Positions 33,552 through 42,307 of a DNA stretch of 64,000 nt are shown piece after piece (within the stretch, counting starts at the first letter, position 1; every line of letters begins with the position of its first letter). A model generated the notes under the pieces. That model did not search any database. It was not told the DNA's origin and saw nothing but the letters and a program-made list of their open reading frames with translations. The stretch lies in NCBI GenBank assembly GCA_034412795.1, contig DAOUMD010000209.1:4988-68987 (forward strand). The letters run 5' to 3'. Made by a program: the position numbers and the translations under genes. This stretch comes from JAUVPY01 sp034412795. Lineage in GTDB: Bacteria; Chloroflexota; Anaerolineae; 4572-78; NAK82.

Positions 33552-33668
33552 CCGCTTGGTGTGACCCGTTCGCTCGAAACCGTTCTTTGGGACGGGCATG
33601 AGCGGCAAAGGTCGCCAGACTTTTGTAACTGTGTACCCACGTTGGGGCGACGTTTTCACTTCAGCCCA
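33552..33668. repeat. Mosaic repeat upstream of the WD40 giant
   Basis: The segment 33552-33620 (TGACCCGTTCG.TCGAAACCG ... GGCAAAGGTCG) matches blocks at 44832-44890 and 46133-46195. The adjoining 33627-33668 matches 37078-37120. It therefore joins two different repeat families about 30 bases before the start of the giant gene. Confidence 0.7.
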
Positions 33669-33735
33669 ATGCTCGCGAGGGCCCTCGGCTCACGAGGGAT
33701 GACAATCCCGATCCTGACCGCTCATGAAACCCTGT

Positions 33736-34371
33736 TCAGGACCTCTGGACTGTCGTCCATCGGGAGCGGCTGAGTAGTAACTGTTTGTCATCATATAGTT
33801 GTCTCTTGAATTCCATAAGCGGTTCATGATTCCATACTTGTGCTTCAATGTAAGGAGCCAAGTTGCTTGGGAGATTCGTTTCCCATTCTTCCTCAGGCAA
33901 TCCTTTTGACTCGACGATTGAGAGAATTTCAGAAACAGTGAATACCTTACCGTGATACTCGGCCTGATAATACTCGATGGGCTTCTCCCTGCCAAACCAT
34001 AGGGAGATCATGCTATCCGGGTAAGTAAAACTGACATCATACCCGGTAAAGACCGAGAGTGGTATGTGTATTTCCCCGTGAGCATCAGGAGCAGGGGAGT
34101 GTTTCACCATCCATTTGGATGCCCCAAGCACCATTGGAATCGGATATGCCTCCCGTGGTTGCCCCCCCTTGGCGATGAACTCCTCGCGTACCCACTGCTC
34201 CGTTTGCCTTCGATTGCGCATATATTGAACTGGGTCTTTAAATCTTGCCCCAAAAGGAGTGTCATCGCAAAGCTCTTCCATGATTTTTATGGCTTCTTCA
34301 TCTGGCAGCGCAGACAGGCTTCGAAATGGTTCTGTACCACGCTTGTAGTAATAGGTCAGATAATCTATCAT
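33736..34371 (-). CDS. Uncharacterised 211-aa protein
   Basis: A soluble, acidic/aromatic protein with no recognised motif. Notable segments are MIDYLTYYYKRGTEPFRSLS at the start, an Arg/Gln-rich helix (DPVQYMRNRRQTEQWVREEF, about 47-66) and a beta-rich middle (IHIPLSVFTGYDVSFTYPDS). It has no signal peptide or transmembrane helix. Its start lies 69 bases downstream of a likely promoter carried by a dispersed repeat (34440-34467), and another half of the same repeat family follows it, so it looks inserted into that repeat. Confidence 0.65.
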   Translation of the reverse strand: MIDYLTYYYKRGTEPFRSLSALPDEEAIKIMEELCDDTPFGARFKDPVQYMRNRRQTEQWVREEFIAKGGQPREAYPIPMVLGASKWMVKHSPAPDAHGEIHIPLSVFTGYDVSFTYPDSMISLWFGREKPIEYYQAEYHGKVFTVSEILSIVESKGLPEEEWETNLPSNLAPYIEAQVWNHEPLMEFKRQLYDDKQLLLSRSRWTTVQRS

Positions 34372-34438
34372 AGGGTCTTCTCCCTACGGCCTGACATTTG
34401 TACTTGTTTTCCGGGTTCAGCGATAGGGTTGATTTTCA

Positions 34439-34505
34439 GATGATAGCACATTTTGTGCAAACATCAACCCCTATCCTCTTGGTGCAGGAGTGACAGCATC
34501 CTCCC
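34439..34505 (-). promoter_or_regulatory. Promoter-bearing dispersed repeat, copy 1
   Basis: On the minus strand TTGATG (34462-34467), 16 bases, TATCAT (34440-34445). The spacer contains a GCAC-N5-GTGC palindrome. About 60 bases match copies at 44922-44985 and 46231-46290. It faces the 211-aa gene. Confidence 0.75.
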
Positions 34506-34592
34506 CTGGCATCTTTACTTGACATTGGATCAATTATATGGCACAATAGCTATGAATGAATTATTTTTTTATTCATACATAGGAGTGTAAAA

Positions 34593-35234
34593 ATGGGAAG
34601 ACCCTTCAATGAAAGTGAAAAAGAGGCGATAAAGAACAATCTGCTGGAAAAAGGAAGAGACCTCTTTGCGAGAAAGGAGCTTAGAAAAACGTCTGTAGGA
34701 GAATTGACGCGGGCAGTGGGTATTGCACAAGGTTCTTTTTACGCCTTCTACAATTCTAAGGAGGAATTATACTTTGAGATTCTCGAGTCGGAGGAAAAAC
34801 AAATCAGTGCAATCATTGAAAAAAATCTTCATTTAATAGAAATGACACGAGGCGAGTTTAAACAATTCTTATTGCAGACCATTGATCTAATCACCAGCAA
34901 CCCGTTTTTAAAAAAAATGCTTGATGAAAAAAATTACCGGGCTTTGATATCAAAAATCCCGGAGGGTAAATTCCAAAAGCACCTGCAGGAAGAATACCAG
35001 TTTACTGACAGGTTGGTCAATAAATTTCAGGAACAAGAACACATGAGACAAATTAAGCCTGAAATTCTATCGGGGCTCCTTTATGCCTTGTTCCTGCTAC
35101 AACTTCACCGGGATGAGATTGGGAAAGAAGTTTTTCCTGAAATGTTTGAGTTCCTGATCGACATAATTTCAGACACTCTGATCAATAATGGGAAAAAGAA
35201 TTTTGATGAAACAGAGGAGAAGTATTCAAAATGA
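34593..35234 (+). CDS. TetR/AcrR-family regulator
   Basis: A 213-residue repressor with an N-terminal helix-turn-helix (residues about 12-58, LRKTSVGELTRAVGIAQGSFYAFYNSKEELY) and a helical ligand domain. Its stop overlaps the ATP-binding subunit gene as ATGA, so it heads a three-gene operon and probably controls the exporter. The operon is clearly richer in A+T (AAA/ATT codons) than its neighbours, which points to recent transfer. A weak AGGAG precedes the ATG. Confidence 0.88.
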   Translation: MGRPFNESEKEAIKNNLLEKGRDLFARKELRKTSVGELTRAVGIAQGSFYAFYNSKEELYFEILESEEKQISAIIEKNLHLIEMTRGEFKQFLLQTIDLITSNPFLKKMLDEKNYRALISKIPEGKFQKHLQEEYQFTDRLVNKFQEQEHMRQIKPEILSGLLYALFLLQLHRDEIGKEVFPEMFEFLIDIISDTLINNGKKNFDETEEKYSK

Positions 35235-36145
35235 TCCGAAAAACACCCATTATAGAGTTAAAAGATCTAACCAAATATTATGGTTCATCTCCGGGAATTA
35301 TAGACATCAATCTTGAGATCAAGGAGGGTGAAATATTCGGGTTTCTTGGACCAAATGGCGCAGGAAAATCCACAACTATTCGTCTGATAATCGGGCTGAT
35401 CAAACCGACAAAAGGGGAAATAACCATTTTCGGAAAAAACAAAATGACGCACCATCTGAAAATTGTTAAAGATATCGGTTACTTACCGGGAGATATCGGG
35501 CTATATAAGGAACTGACCGGGAATGAGTACCTGTATCATTTTCTGAAATTACGAACGGGGAAAAACTGTAGGCAATATGATGAAAATCTAATGAGCTTGC
35601 AGGCGAGATTCAATATCCGGTTTGATAAAAAGATCAAAACTTACTCAAAAGGAATGAGGCAGATCATCGGGATTATACAGGCACTTATGCACAATCCCCG
35701 GCTCCTGATACTCGATGAACCTACGTCGGGTTTAGACCCTTTTATGCAGGAGGAGTTTTTTAGTTTGGTATTGGAAGAAAAGGAGAAAGGGAAGACCCTA
35801 TTTTTGTCTTCTCATATTTTGAGTGAAGTAGAAAAGGTTTGCGACCGGGTGGGAATAATCAAGAAGGGGAAATTGATCCATGTGGAGGAAATGACAAACT
35901 ACCGGACAATGGTCGGGAAGAATATAAAGGTCGAGACTCTGGAAGCGCCGGAAAGAACCGTCGAAAAACTGAGCAATATTATTGAACCCCGGAAGTTCAC
36001 AATCAAAAATGGACGGGTTGAGTTTTACTTTAACGGTGATATGCAAAAACTGATCGATCAACTCGCAGGGATAAAGATCAGAGATTTTATCTGCGAAACT
36101 CCCCGGATCGAAGATGTATTTTTTAGATATTATGAGGATAAATAA
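35231..36145 (+). CDS. ABC transporter ATP-binding protein
   Basis: A 304-residue ATPase subunit of an ABC-2 type exporter. Walker A is GPNGAGKST (about residues 42-50), the Q-loop region is IGYLPGDIGLY, the signature YSKGMRQ (in place of LSGGQ), Walker B LLILDEPTSGLDP and the H-loop LSSHILSEV. The 80-residue C-terminal extension is typical of drug or lipid exporters. It is translationally coupled to the TetR gene and followed 2 bases later by the permease. Confidence 0.93.
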   Translation: MIRKTPIIELKDLTKYYGSSPGIIDINLEIKEGEIFGFLGPNGAGKSTTIRLIIGLIKPTKGEITIFGKNKMTHHLKIVKDIGYLPGDIGLYKELTGNEYLYHFLKLRTGKNCRQYDENLMSLQARFNIRFDKKIKTYSKGMRQIIGIIQALMHNPRLLILDEPTSGLDPFMQEEFFSLVLEEKEKGKTLFLSSHILSEVEKVCDRVGIIKKGKLIHVEEMTNYRTMVGKNIKVETLEAPERTVEKLSNIIEPRKFTIKNGRVEFYFNGDMQKLIDQLAGIKIRDFICETPRIEDVFFRYYEDK

Positions 36146-36147
36146 AA

Positions 36148-36951
36148 ATGATAGCAAGGGAACTGGTATTCAATTTTTTTAAAAGGAACTGGAGGCTATC
36201 TCTCATCGTAACCGCGAGTATGGCCCTTATTACTTTGCTTCTAGTAACCATTTTTCCTGATATGCCGTTTGAGGACGCTCTGGCTGTTGCTGATAGCTGG
36301 CCTCAGATTATGAAAGACCTTTTCGGGGACCCAATTTACAGTTTCACCGATATTTATGGATGGTTATACCTCGAGATTTTTCACATTACTTACTGGATTG
36401 CGTTTGGAGTGCTCGCTTCTATACTTGCTGCTAATATTGTGGCCAAAGAAATTGAGGGAAATACCATTGACATCCTGTTGTCTTATCCCATTACCCGTAG
36501 CGGGTTGATAATCAGCCGGATGATTACAGTGATTGTGATTATGTTGATATCAACCATTTTTACGCTATTGATTTGTATGTTAGGAATTTTAACAACTGGT
36601 TTCCCTATAAATTTCAAACTAATTGTACAGGCATTTCTGATGGGATTTATTATATCTATGATCTTTGCTTCGCTCTCATTATTTATTTCCGTATGGACAT
36701 CCCAGCAAACACTTTCCGTATTCTTTACTTTAGGCATCATGGGCTTTTTCTTTATGTATGAAGAAGCACTGGCAAAATTGTATCCTTACCTGGATAGAAT
36801 TTCTTTTTTAAACCCTTTTCATTATTACAAACCGGGATCCATTCTTATCCATCATTCATTTTCAATCCTGAATCCCACGTTACTGCTTCTATTTTTTCTG
36901 ATCTTTTCATTTCTATCAATATTATTTTTTAGAAGAAAAGATATTACCTGA
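36148..36951 (+). CDS. ABC-2 type permease
   Basis: A 267-residue protein with six predicted transmembrane helices, of the ABC-2 permease type, forming the channel for the adjacent ATPase. The conserved VAKEIEGNTIDILLSYPITRSGLIISRM segment (about 96-125) is the coupling region between helices 2 and 3. It is A+T-rich like the rest of the operon. The substrate is probably an antimicrobial or lipid, which is inference from TetR control only. Confidence 0.9.
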   Translation: MIARELVFNFFKRNWRLSLIVTASMALITLLLVTIFPDMPFEDALAVADSWPQIMKDLFGDPIYSFTDIYGWLYLEIFHITYWIAFGVLASILAANIVAKEIEGNTIDILLSYPITRSGLIISRMITVIVIMLISTIFTLLICMLGILTTGFPINFKLIVQAFLMGFIISMIFASLSLFISVWTSQQTLSVFFTLGIMGFFFMYEEALAKLYPYLDRISFLNPFHYYKPGSILIHHSFSILNPTLLLLFFLIFSFLSILFFRRKDIT

Positions 36952-37147
36952 GAGTTTCAAAACTGACGGAAGCTTCTTCCCAGCCCAACCGCCACTGGAA
37001 CCTCAGAGCTTTGGAATCGACCTTGAACCACACGTTGAATTCCGTGACCGGTGCGCTGGGATCCACCACCTTGACCAGTTTGTAACTGTGTACCCACGTT
37101 GGTGCGATGTTTTCACTGAAGTCTACACCCAAACCATAAAACATCAA
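36944..37147 (-). pseudogene. Orphan protein fragment shared by several loci
   Basis: The reading frame encodes MFYGLGVDFSENIAPTWVHS... and ends RFQWRLGWEEASVSFETLR. Segments recur at 33627-33668 (SENVAPTWVHSYK, frame interrupted) and at 26041-26085 (RSELMF). Its 3' end overlaps the permease end by 8 bases. It appears to be the tail of a larger gene scattered by recombination, with no start signal. Confidence 0.5.
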
Positions 37148-37283
37148 CTCCGACCGCCCCAGGTGCAGGGGCGTAAGCGCCTTCCCTCGGCGGAAACCCG
37201 TCGCCTGCTCTCTCTGCCTTGTGAGGGAGCAGGCGACCAGTATTAATAAGCTGCGTTTGCCCTGCAATTGGAGGTGTGAAATC

Positions 37284-37334
37284 TTGACAAAGCAACCAGG
37301 TAGTTATACAATATAATCGTTAGATTATCTAATC
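37284..37334 (+). promoter_or_regulatory. marR promoter and operator
   Basis: TTGACA (37284-37289), 17 bases, TACAAT (37307-37312), followed by the 13-bp palindrome TTAGATTATCTAA (37320-37332), overlapping GATTA-N2-TAATC, and a further CATCTAATCAT half-site. The position over the start of transcription suggests autorepression. Confidence 0.75.
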
Positions 37335-37363
37335 ATTAGTCCATCTAATCATATGGAGAAAGC

Positions 37364-37813
37364 ATGTCACTTACAGACAAAGAATTTCTGCAAATCAACC
37401 AAGCCTTATTTTCCCTGGCTCACGCTTACGAATCGCGAATGGCTAAGGAAAATCCCCTTGAACAGACGGGGCTGACTGTATATGACTGTGCCGTTCTGAT
37501 GGTCATTGGACAATCTGCGCCCATTAGTTCAAGTGAGTTAGCTCAACGTATGGATGTCGCTGCCAGCACTATCTCTGTTTACGTGCGTAGATTAACGCAA
37601 AAAGGGTTGGTAAGCATGGAGCGTGATGAGCGTGACCGTCGTACCTGGTGGTTGCACCTTACGGAACCGGGGCAATTCGCATACAGCGAAGTTATCGCCG
37701 GCACGATTCGTTATACCCGTGATTTTATTTCAATGTTGAACACCGAAGAGCAACAAACACTACATCGTCTGCTCCTTCAAATTTCACACGCATTAGGGTT
37801 TACGTGGCAATAG
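37364..37813 (+). CDS. MarR-family transcription regulator
   Basis: A 149-residue winged-helix repressor. The recognition region is ISSSELAQRMDVAASTISVYVRRLTQKGLV (about residues 48-78) and the wing is MERDERDRRTWWLHLTEPG. N- and C-terminal helices form the dimer interface. It has its own promoter with a palindromic operator and is followed 9 bases later by the radical SAM gene, which it probably controls. Confidence 0.9.
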   Translation: MSLTDKEFLQINQALFSLAHAYESRMAKENPLEQTGLTVYDCAVLMVIGQSAPISSSELAQRMDVAASTISVYVRRLTQKGLVSMERDERDRRTWWLHLTEPGQFAYSEVIAGTIRYTRDFISMLNTEEQQTLHRLLLQISHALGFTWQ

Positions 37814-37822
37814 AGGCAAACA

Positions 37823-39193
37823 ATGAAGAGAAAACTTCTTTTAGTTAACCCCGTCAACCCGGCGCGTATTGGCCTGACTGTGAACAAAGGTTCTCGTTTT
37901 CCACCCATTAGTCTGGGGATTGTTGCGGCGCTGACGCCTGATCACTGGCAAGTTTCGTTGATTGATGAGAACTGGGAAACTTTCCAATTTCAGGAAGCAG
38001 ATCTGGTAGGAATTACGGCCTTTACGGCCTCAGCAAATCGCGCCTATGAAATTGCGGCAATTTACCGAGAACGGGACATACCGGTTGTTATGGGAGGTAT
38101 ACATGCATCGATGCGCAGCAATGAAGCGCTGCGGTATATGGATACTGTGGTTATTGGTGAAGTCGAGAGTGTGTGGCCCCAGGTGATCGCCGATTTTGAA
38201 GCAGGGAAACTACAACCGCTCTATCGAGGCACAGCAGGCACATTGGAGCGTACTCCCTGGCCGCGGCGCGACTTGTTTCATCCTGACTACATGTTCGCTT
38301 CTGTTCAAACATCGCGCGGCTGTCCGCTGGATTGTGAATTCTGTTCGGTTACAGCCTTCAATGGACGACGCTACCGGCGTCGTCCACCAGAGGAAGTGTT
38401 GGCAGAATTAGAAATCATTCCTCAAAAGATGCTTTTTTTCGTTGACGACAACATCATCGGGTATGGTAAGAAATCCCGAGATCAGGCGCTAGAGCTTTTC
38501 AAGGGAATGTCTGAGCGCAAATTGGAAAAGTGCTGGTTTTGTCAGGCTTCATTGAACTTCGCTGACGATGAAGAAGTGCTGCACTGGGCAGGTAAAGCGG
38601 GGTGCAAGATGGTCTTTTTGGGTCTGGAAGCAGAAGAAGTAGATGCACTGACAGAGATCAACAAGCGAATCAATCTGAAGTGTGGTGTGGATTCTTACAC
38701 GGAAGCCTTTCGTCGTATCCAACGAGCAGGGATTGCTGTGTTGGGGGCATTCATTTTTGGCATGGATAGTGACACTCCCGAAAAGTTGCAACGACGAATG
38801 CAGTATATAATGGGTGCTGGGGTCGACGTTATGCAGACTACCGTGTTGACACCGTTGCCCGGCACACGGCTTTTTGAGCGTTACCATCAGGAAGGGCGAC
38901 TGCTTTACACTAATTTCCCTGAGGATTGGAATCACTATGATATGACTGAGGTGATTCACTGGCCTGGAAACATGACGCCCGAAGAACTGGCGAGGTTGAA
39001 TGATTGCCTGAACAAGCGGATGTATGCCAAAGGGATGTTAGCTCGCAAGGCATTGGAAACTTTGTGGCGTACACGGGATATGACAGCCGCAATGTTTGCG
39101 TGGAATTCCAATCTCAATTATCGGAATGTAGGCAAAGGGCAGCGCGAAGTGATCAATGCATCTGTGATACGATGTGTTCGGGACAGGATTTAG
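37823..39193 (+). CDS. B12-binding-type radical SAM protein
   Basis: A 456-residue protein of the B12-dependent radical SAM class. An N-terminal cobalamin-binding-like Rossmann domain (about residues 25-145, ADLVGITAFTASANRAYEIA) has no DxHxxG motif, so cobalamin would bind base-off without a His ligand. The radical SAM core follows, with CPLDCEFC near 170-177 giving the CxxxCxxC [4Fe-4S] site. A C-terminal DUF4070-like region follows. Members methylate or rearrange lipids, antibiotics and bacteriochlorophyll precursors; the substrate here is unknown. It is co-transcribed with marR. Confidence 0.88.
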   Translation: MKRKLLLVNPVNPARIGLTVNKGSRFPPISLGIVAALTPDHWQVSLIDENWETFQFQEADLVGITAFTASANRAYEIAAIYRERDIPVVMGGIHASMRSNEALRYMDTVVIGEVESVWPQVIADFEAGKLQPLYRGTAGTLERTPWPRRDLFHPDYMFASVQTSRGCPLDCEFCSVTAFNGRRYRRRPPEEVLAELEIIPQKMLFFVDDNIIGYGKKSRDQALELFKGMSERKLEKCWFCQASLNFADDEEVLHWAGKAGCKMVFLGLEAEEVDALTEINKRINLKCGVDSYTEAFRRIQRAGIAVLGAFIFGMDSDTPEKLQRRMQYIMGAGVDVMQTTVLTPLPGTRLFERYHQEGRLLYTNFPEDWNHYDMTEVIHWPGNMTPEELARLNDCLNKRMYAKGMLARKALETLWRTRDMTAAMFAWNSNLNYRNVGKGQREVINASVIRCVRDRI

Positions 39194-39763
39194 CCAGAAC
39201 CCGATAAAGAATACGCCCAGAATACCCGCGCGTAAGGGGCATGATGTAAGAATACGTCCCCGCATTGGTGGCCTACGGCTATGTGGAATCCATTGCCATC
39301 ACAGAGCGAAAGTGGTATACTGTAGTCAATTAGAAAACCCCTCGCCGCAAGCAAGGGGCATTCCGAACCAGGTGTGACTACACCTAACTCGGGCTTCCTC
39401 AATCCCCTACCACGACGTCGCCACCTGGTTAGCGGTGGCGACTTCTGATTCTTCTTGAGTTTCGTCTTGAGACTGACACAAATCTCTTTGCGTCAGGGAT
39501 GGCAGCAGTGTTTTGATTTCGAGGGAAAGGGTTTGGTGTGCCGGGCGCTTCGTATCCATCGGCCAGGTTAGATAAAATGGATTGTCGGGCACCCCATACA
39601 TTTCGTTCTTGGTCAGAAATCGGGACGGGACCGCCTGAGCTTGGAGTCATGCGTGAGGTCTTGATCGAAGGTAAAAGACTGCGAGTTGTGAACAGGCGTA
39701 GACAGGCGGACGCGCTCCGTTAGTCACCATTGTGTGCAGACGTGCAAAGAATGGGAGGACGTT
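39194..39763. other. Intergenic region with hairpins and coding traces
   Basis: No intact gene. A strong hairpin lies at 39417-39442. Translated traces (for example PALVAYGYVESIAITERKW near 39262-39325 and a minus-strand segment 39540-39640) may be decayed genes but match nothing recognisable. Confidence 0.4.
39417..39442. repeat. 9-bp stem hairpin
   Basis: GTCGCCACC (39417-39425) and GGTGGCGAC (39434-39442) with an 8-base loop. There is no T-tract on either side. Confidence 0.65.
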
Positions 39764-40882
39764 ATGAACGAAGAGAGGATTCGAAGTGCACTCTCAAAGA
39801 ATTGGGTTTTCTGGCTCTATGGCCGAAAGGGACTCCCCTGGTATCTCATCATTGCCATCATTTCGTTGCTACCGATGATTATTGCGGCCTGCTTGGCGGC
39901 TCTCTTGGGAGTGTTCCGGGTGTACTTCTTCAGTTTTCTTTCTTACAGTGGACCGCTGGTGATAGCTCTGTCACTTGTCGCCTATCACTGGTTTTACGTA
40001 AACTTTCCGCGTGAGCTTGATAGGTTGGTTCCCGCTCTCGATATAGACCAGGCCGAGGCGATGGCGGTCGTGAATAAATGGGCCAACCGAGTCGCCAATC
40101 GGATTGAAATCATGATCCTTGCCGGTATTCCCATAGGATTTGTAGGGCTGGTTGACACGGTCTCCCTATGGACAACGCCGACAAAAATGTGGCTTGGGTC
40201 GTCTTGGGTGGCCTCTTCCCGACCGTTGTTCTTTGCGTTGGTCTACGCTTTCTACTATGTCTTGGCGATGGGGTTTCTGCTGGGGAGTGGTGTGGCGGGT
40301 ATTATGGGTACCGGCTTGATCATTGGCGACATGCTTCGCAGACCCCTGAAGCTGGACTATTATCGCAGGTTGCAGGCCGTCACCGACTTGAGCATCGGCG
40401 TTGGATCATGGGCTTTTCTTGCCTTTGCGATTGTGCTGATTGCGTCCAGCTTCATAAAACCTCTCTCTGATCCCAAGGTGGTGTTTTCAAGCGTTCTCTT
40501 GTCTTTCATCGCGTCGGTTGCCCTACTGTTTGCATTCCTATCACCACTTTTCGCCGGACACAGCGCCATTGTCAAGGCGAAGAAAAAGAGAATTGCTTTG
40601 TACGAGCAACGATTGTCTCAACTATCCGAACAGATTCAAACCGCAATATCAACCGGCACTACGGGTTTGGAAGATGAGACACCTGTCTACCTGGAAAACC
40701 TTGAGGTACTCTACAAAGAAAGGACATTGCTAGTTCAACAGGTGAGTGAGATTGAATCCATATCAGATTGGCCAATTACCTTCGCCAACATCGTGCGATT
40801 CACATTGACGGCTCTGGTAACTCCCTTCGTGGGACAAATATCTGACCGTCTCGTTTCTATGGTTACGGAGTTTCTCCCTTAG
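39764..40882 (+). CDS. Polytopic membrane protein with C-terminal coiled region
   Basis: A 372-residue protein with about seven transmembrane helices. A charged, likely coiled-coil segment (about residues 275-335, KAKKKRIALYEQRLSQLSEQ) lies before a final hydrophobic stretch. No family is recognised. The ATG chosen has GGGAGG six bases upstream; a GTG ten codons earlier lacks one. The isoprenoid-synthase-like gene begins 27 bases after the stop, so the two are probably co-expressed and it may handle a lipid product, which is inference. Confidence 0.65.
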   Translation: MNEERIRSALSKNWVFWLYGRKGLPWYLIIAIISLLPMIIAACLAALLGVFRVYFFSFLSYSGPLVIALSLVAYHWFYVNFPRELDRLVPALDIDQAEAMAVVNKWANRVANRIEIMILAGIPIGFVGLVDTVSLWTTPTKMWLGSSWVASSRPLFFALVYAFYYVLAMGFLLGSGVAGIMGTGLIIGDMLRRPLKLDYYRRLQAVTDLSIGVGSWAFLAFAIVLIASSFIKPLSDPKVVFSSVLLSFIASVALLFAFLSPLFAGHSAIVKAKKKRIALYEQRLSQLSEQIQTAISTGTTGLEDETPVYLENLEVLYKERTLLVQQVSEIESISDWPITFANIVRFTLTALVTPFVGQISDRLVSMVTEFLP

Positions 40883-40909
40883 CCTATATGAGGACATGCC
40901 AGGATCTCA

Positions 40910-41917
40910 ATGATCGGCAAAGTGTTGCACACTGTCCTTCAGAGATGGATATTCAGAGTGCCATCCGAAAGCATGGGACGGATGCCTCTGATTGCCATAG
41001 CGGATATACCATTTATCTGCGTCTTGCCCCTTCAGTGGCCGGATCTGCTCAGGAACCTGGCAGCTTTTCAAAAGAACCTTGGATCGGAAGATGAGGTTAG
41101 TTTGTCTGCCCTCTATCCGAGGATAGTCATGTGGACATATGCGTTCTGTCTGTTCTCTTGGGGGGAGTACTGTGGTCAGCTACAGGCCATTCTGCGGAAT
41201 CCAAAGAAGTCTCTTGTGGCCGAGGCTTTTCTGAGACATATTTGCCAGATAGACAGTTACATCGATGCCTTTGATAGCAGAAACGTCTGGCTCAACGAGC
41301 CAGGCTATATCAAACAATTGCCAGAGGTACGTCTCACCTCGCAGGGACTCTGTCGCCTTCTCAAGGCACCTGGAATAACAGTTCGAATTCGAAAATCTGT
41401 TGTCCAACTGATAAACGAATTTCGCTGGAATGCTCTGAGAGCCATGCAAGATTGGGCTGGCGCCCCCGACACGCTCGACAACACACTGAGGGTGAAGTGT
41501 CAGACTGCAGGAATGCTTTGGTATTATTGGAGTTCCATTCTGGGTCAGGTATACGATATTGCGCCGTCGTTAGCCAGCAGCGTGAGCGCTACTTTCTTCA
41601 ATTATGGGATGCTAGTCCAGATTGTTGATGATCTGGCTGATACCCCTGTAGACTACCGGGTGAAAACGCACAATCTGTTCATCGCAATCGTCAGGGAGAC
41701 CCCAGTCGAATGGGACGCTCTGCAAAGACATCTGGCAGCACACTGTCACCAGTATCTTGGGTGGCCATGGGTCAAGAGCCACCTTCCTATATCATACAGA
41801 ACCGTCCGAGCCTACTACAACCAGTACGCCCATCAACTACTCCATGACAGGTGCGCCCCTGATGTGGCAGAAAGATTGTACTGGGCAGTGGAAAAAGTGC
41901 GGAGGATGTCAACCTGA
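40910..41917 (+). CDS. Class I isoprenoid synthase-like enzyme
   Basis: A 335-residue all-helical protein with both metal-binding motifs of class I isoprenoid synthases. The first Asp-rich motif is DSYIDAFD (D115, D119, D122); the second is QIVDDLADTPVD (D240, D241, D244) at the ends of predicted helices 125 residues apart. It fits the broad class 1 isoprenoid biosynthesis superfamily (prenyltransferases, terpene cyclases, phytoene synthases), but no subfamily signature is clear. The first motif is not a canonical DDxxD. It is paired with an upstream membrane protein. Confidence 0.65.
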   Translation: MIGKVLHTVLQRWIFRVPSESMGRMPLIAIADIPFICVLPLQWPDLLRNLAAFQKNLGSEDEVSLSALYPRIVMWTYAFCLFSWGEYCGQLQAILRNPKKSLVAEAFLRHICQIDSYIDAFDSRNVWLNEPGYIKQLPEVRLTSQGLCRLLKAPGITVRIRKSVVQLINEFRWNALRAMQDWAGAPDTLDNTLRVKCQTAGMLWYYWSSILGQVYDIAPSLASSVSATFFNYGMLVQIVDDLADTPVDYRVKTHNLFIAIVRETPVEWDALQRHLAAHCHQYLGWPWVKSHLPISYRTVRAYYNQYAHQLLHDRCAPDVAERLYWAVEKVRRMST

Positions 41918-41986
41918 TGACACCTATTTCCTGAGCAGAGTTGTCTCACCTATTTGGGCACAGAGGGAAGTCCCGTGAGTGGCATA

Positions 41987-42283
41987 CTACGCCATACACC
42001 AGTTTCGTGCCTTGTTCAGTGACATGAGGGGAAATCTCTCAAGGACGAAATACATAGGAATTCCCAAAGCAACCATGAGGATATTCAGAAGTCCCAGGTT
42101 TCTGAGTCCCATAAACCAATTGGTTTGTAATTGTGTAAACCAATCGACTGCCGTTTCAACAGGTGCGTTCCCTCCGGGCAGGAAATTGATGGCACCCTCG
42201 CTAAATGCCACTGCAACAGTAAGTAAAGCAGCTATTCCGCCGATTCTATAAACTCTCTTTCTGTTGGATTCAGACATTTCCAT
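41987..42283 (-). pseudogene. Truncated membrane protein fragment
   Basis: A 98-residue remnant with two hydrophobic helices (about residues 13-35 and 60-82, GGIAALLTVAVAFSEG and NILMVALGIPMYFVL). It resembles the N-terminal part of larger polytopic proteins and stops shortly after the second helix in unrelated-looking sequence. It is probably the result of a recombination junction near 42030. Confidence 0.5.
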
Positions 42284-42307
42284 ATTCCTTTGAGCACCAC
42301 TGTTCTG

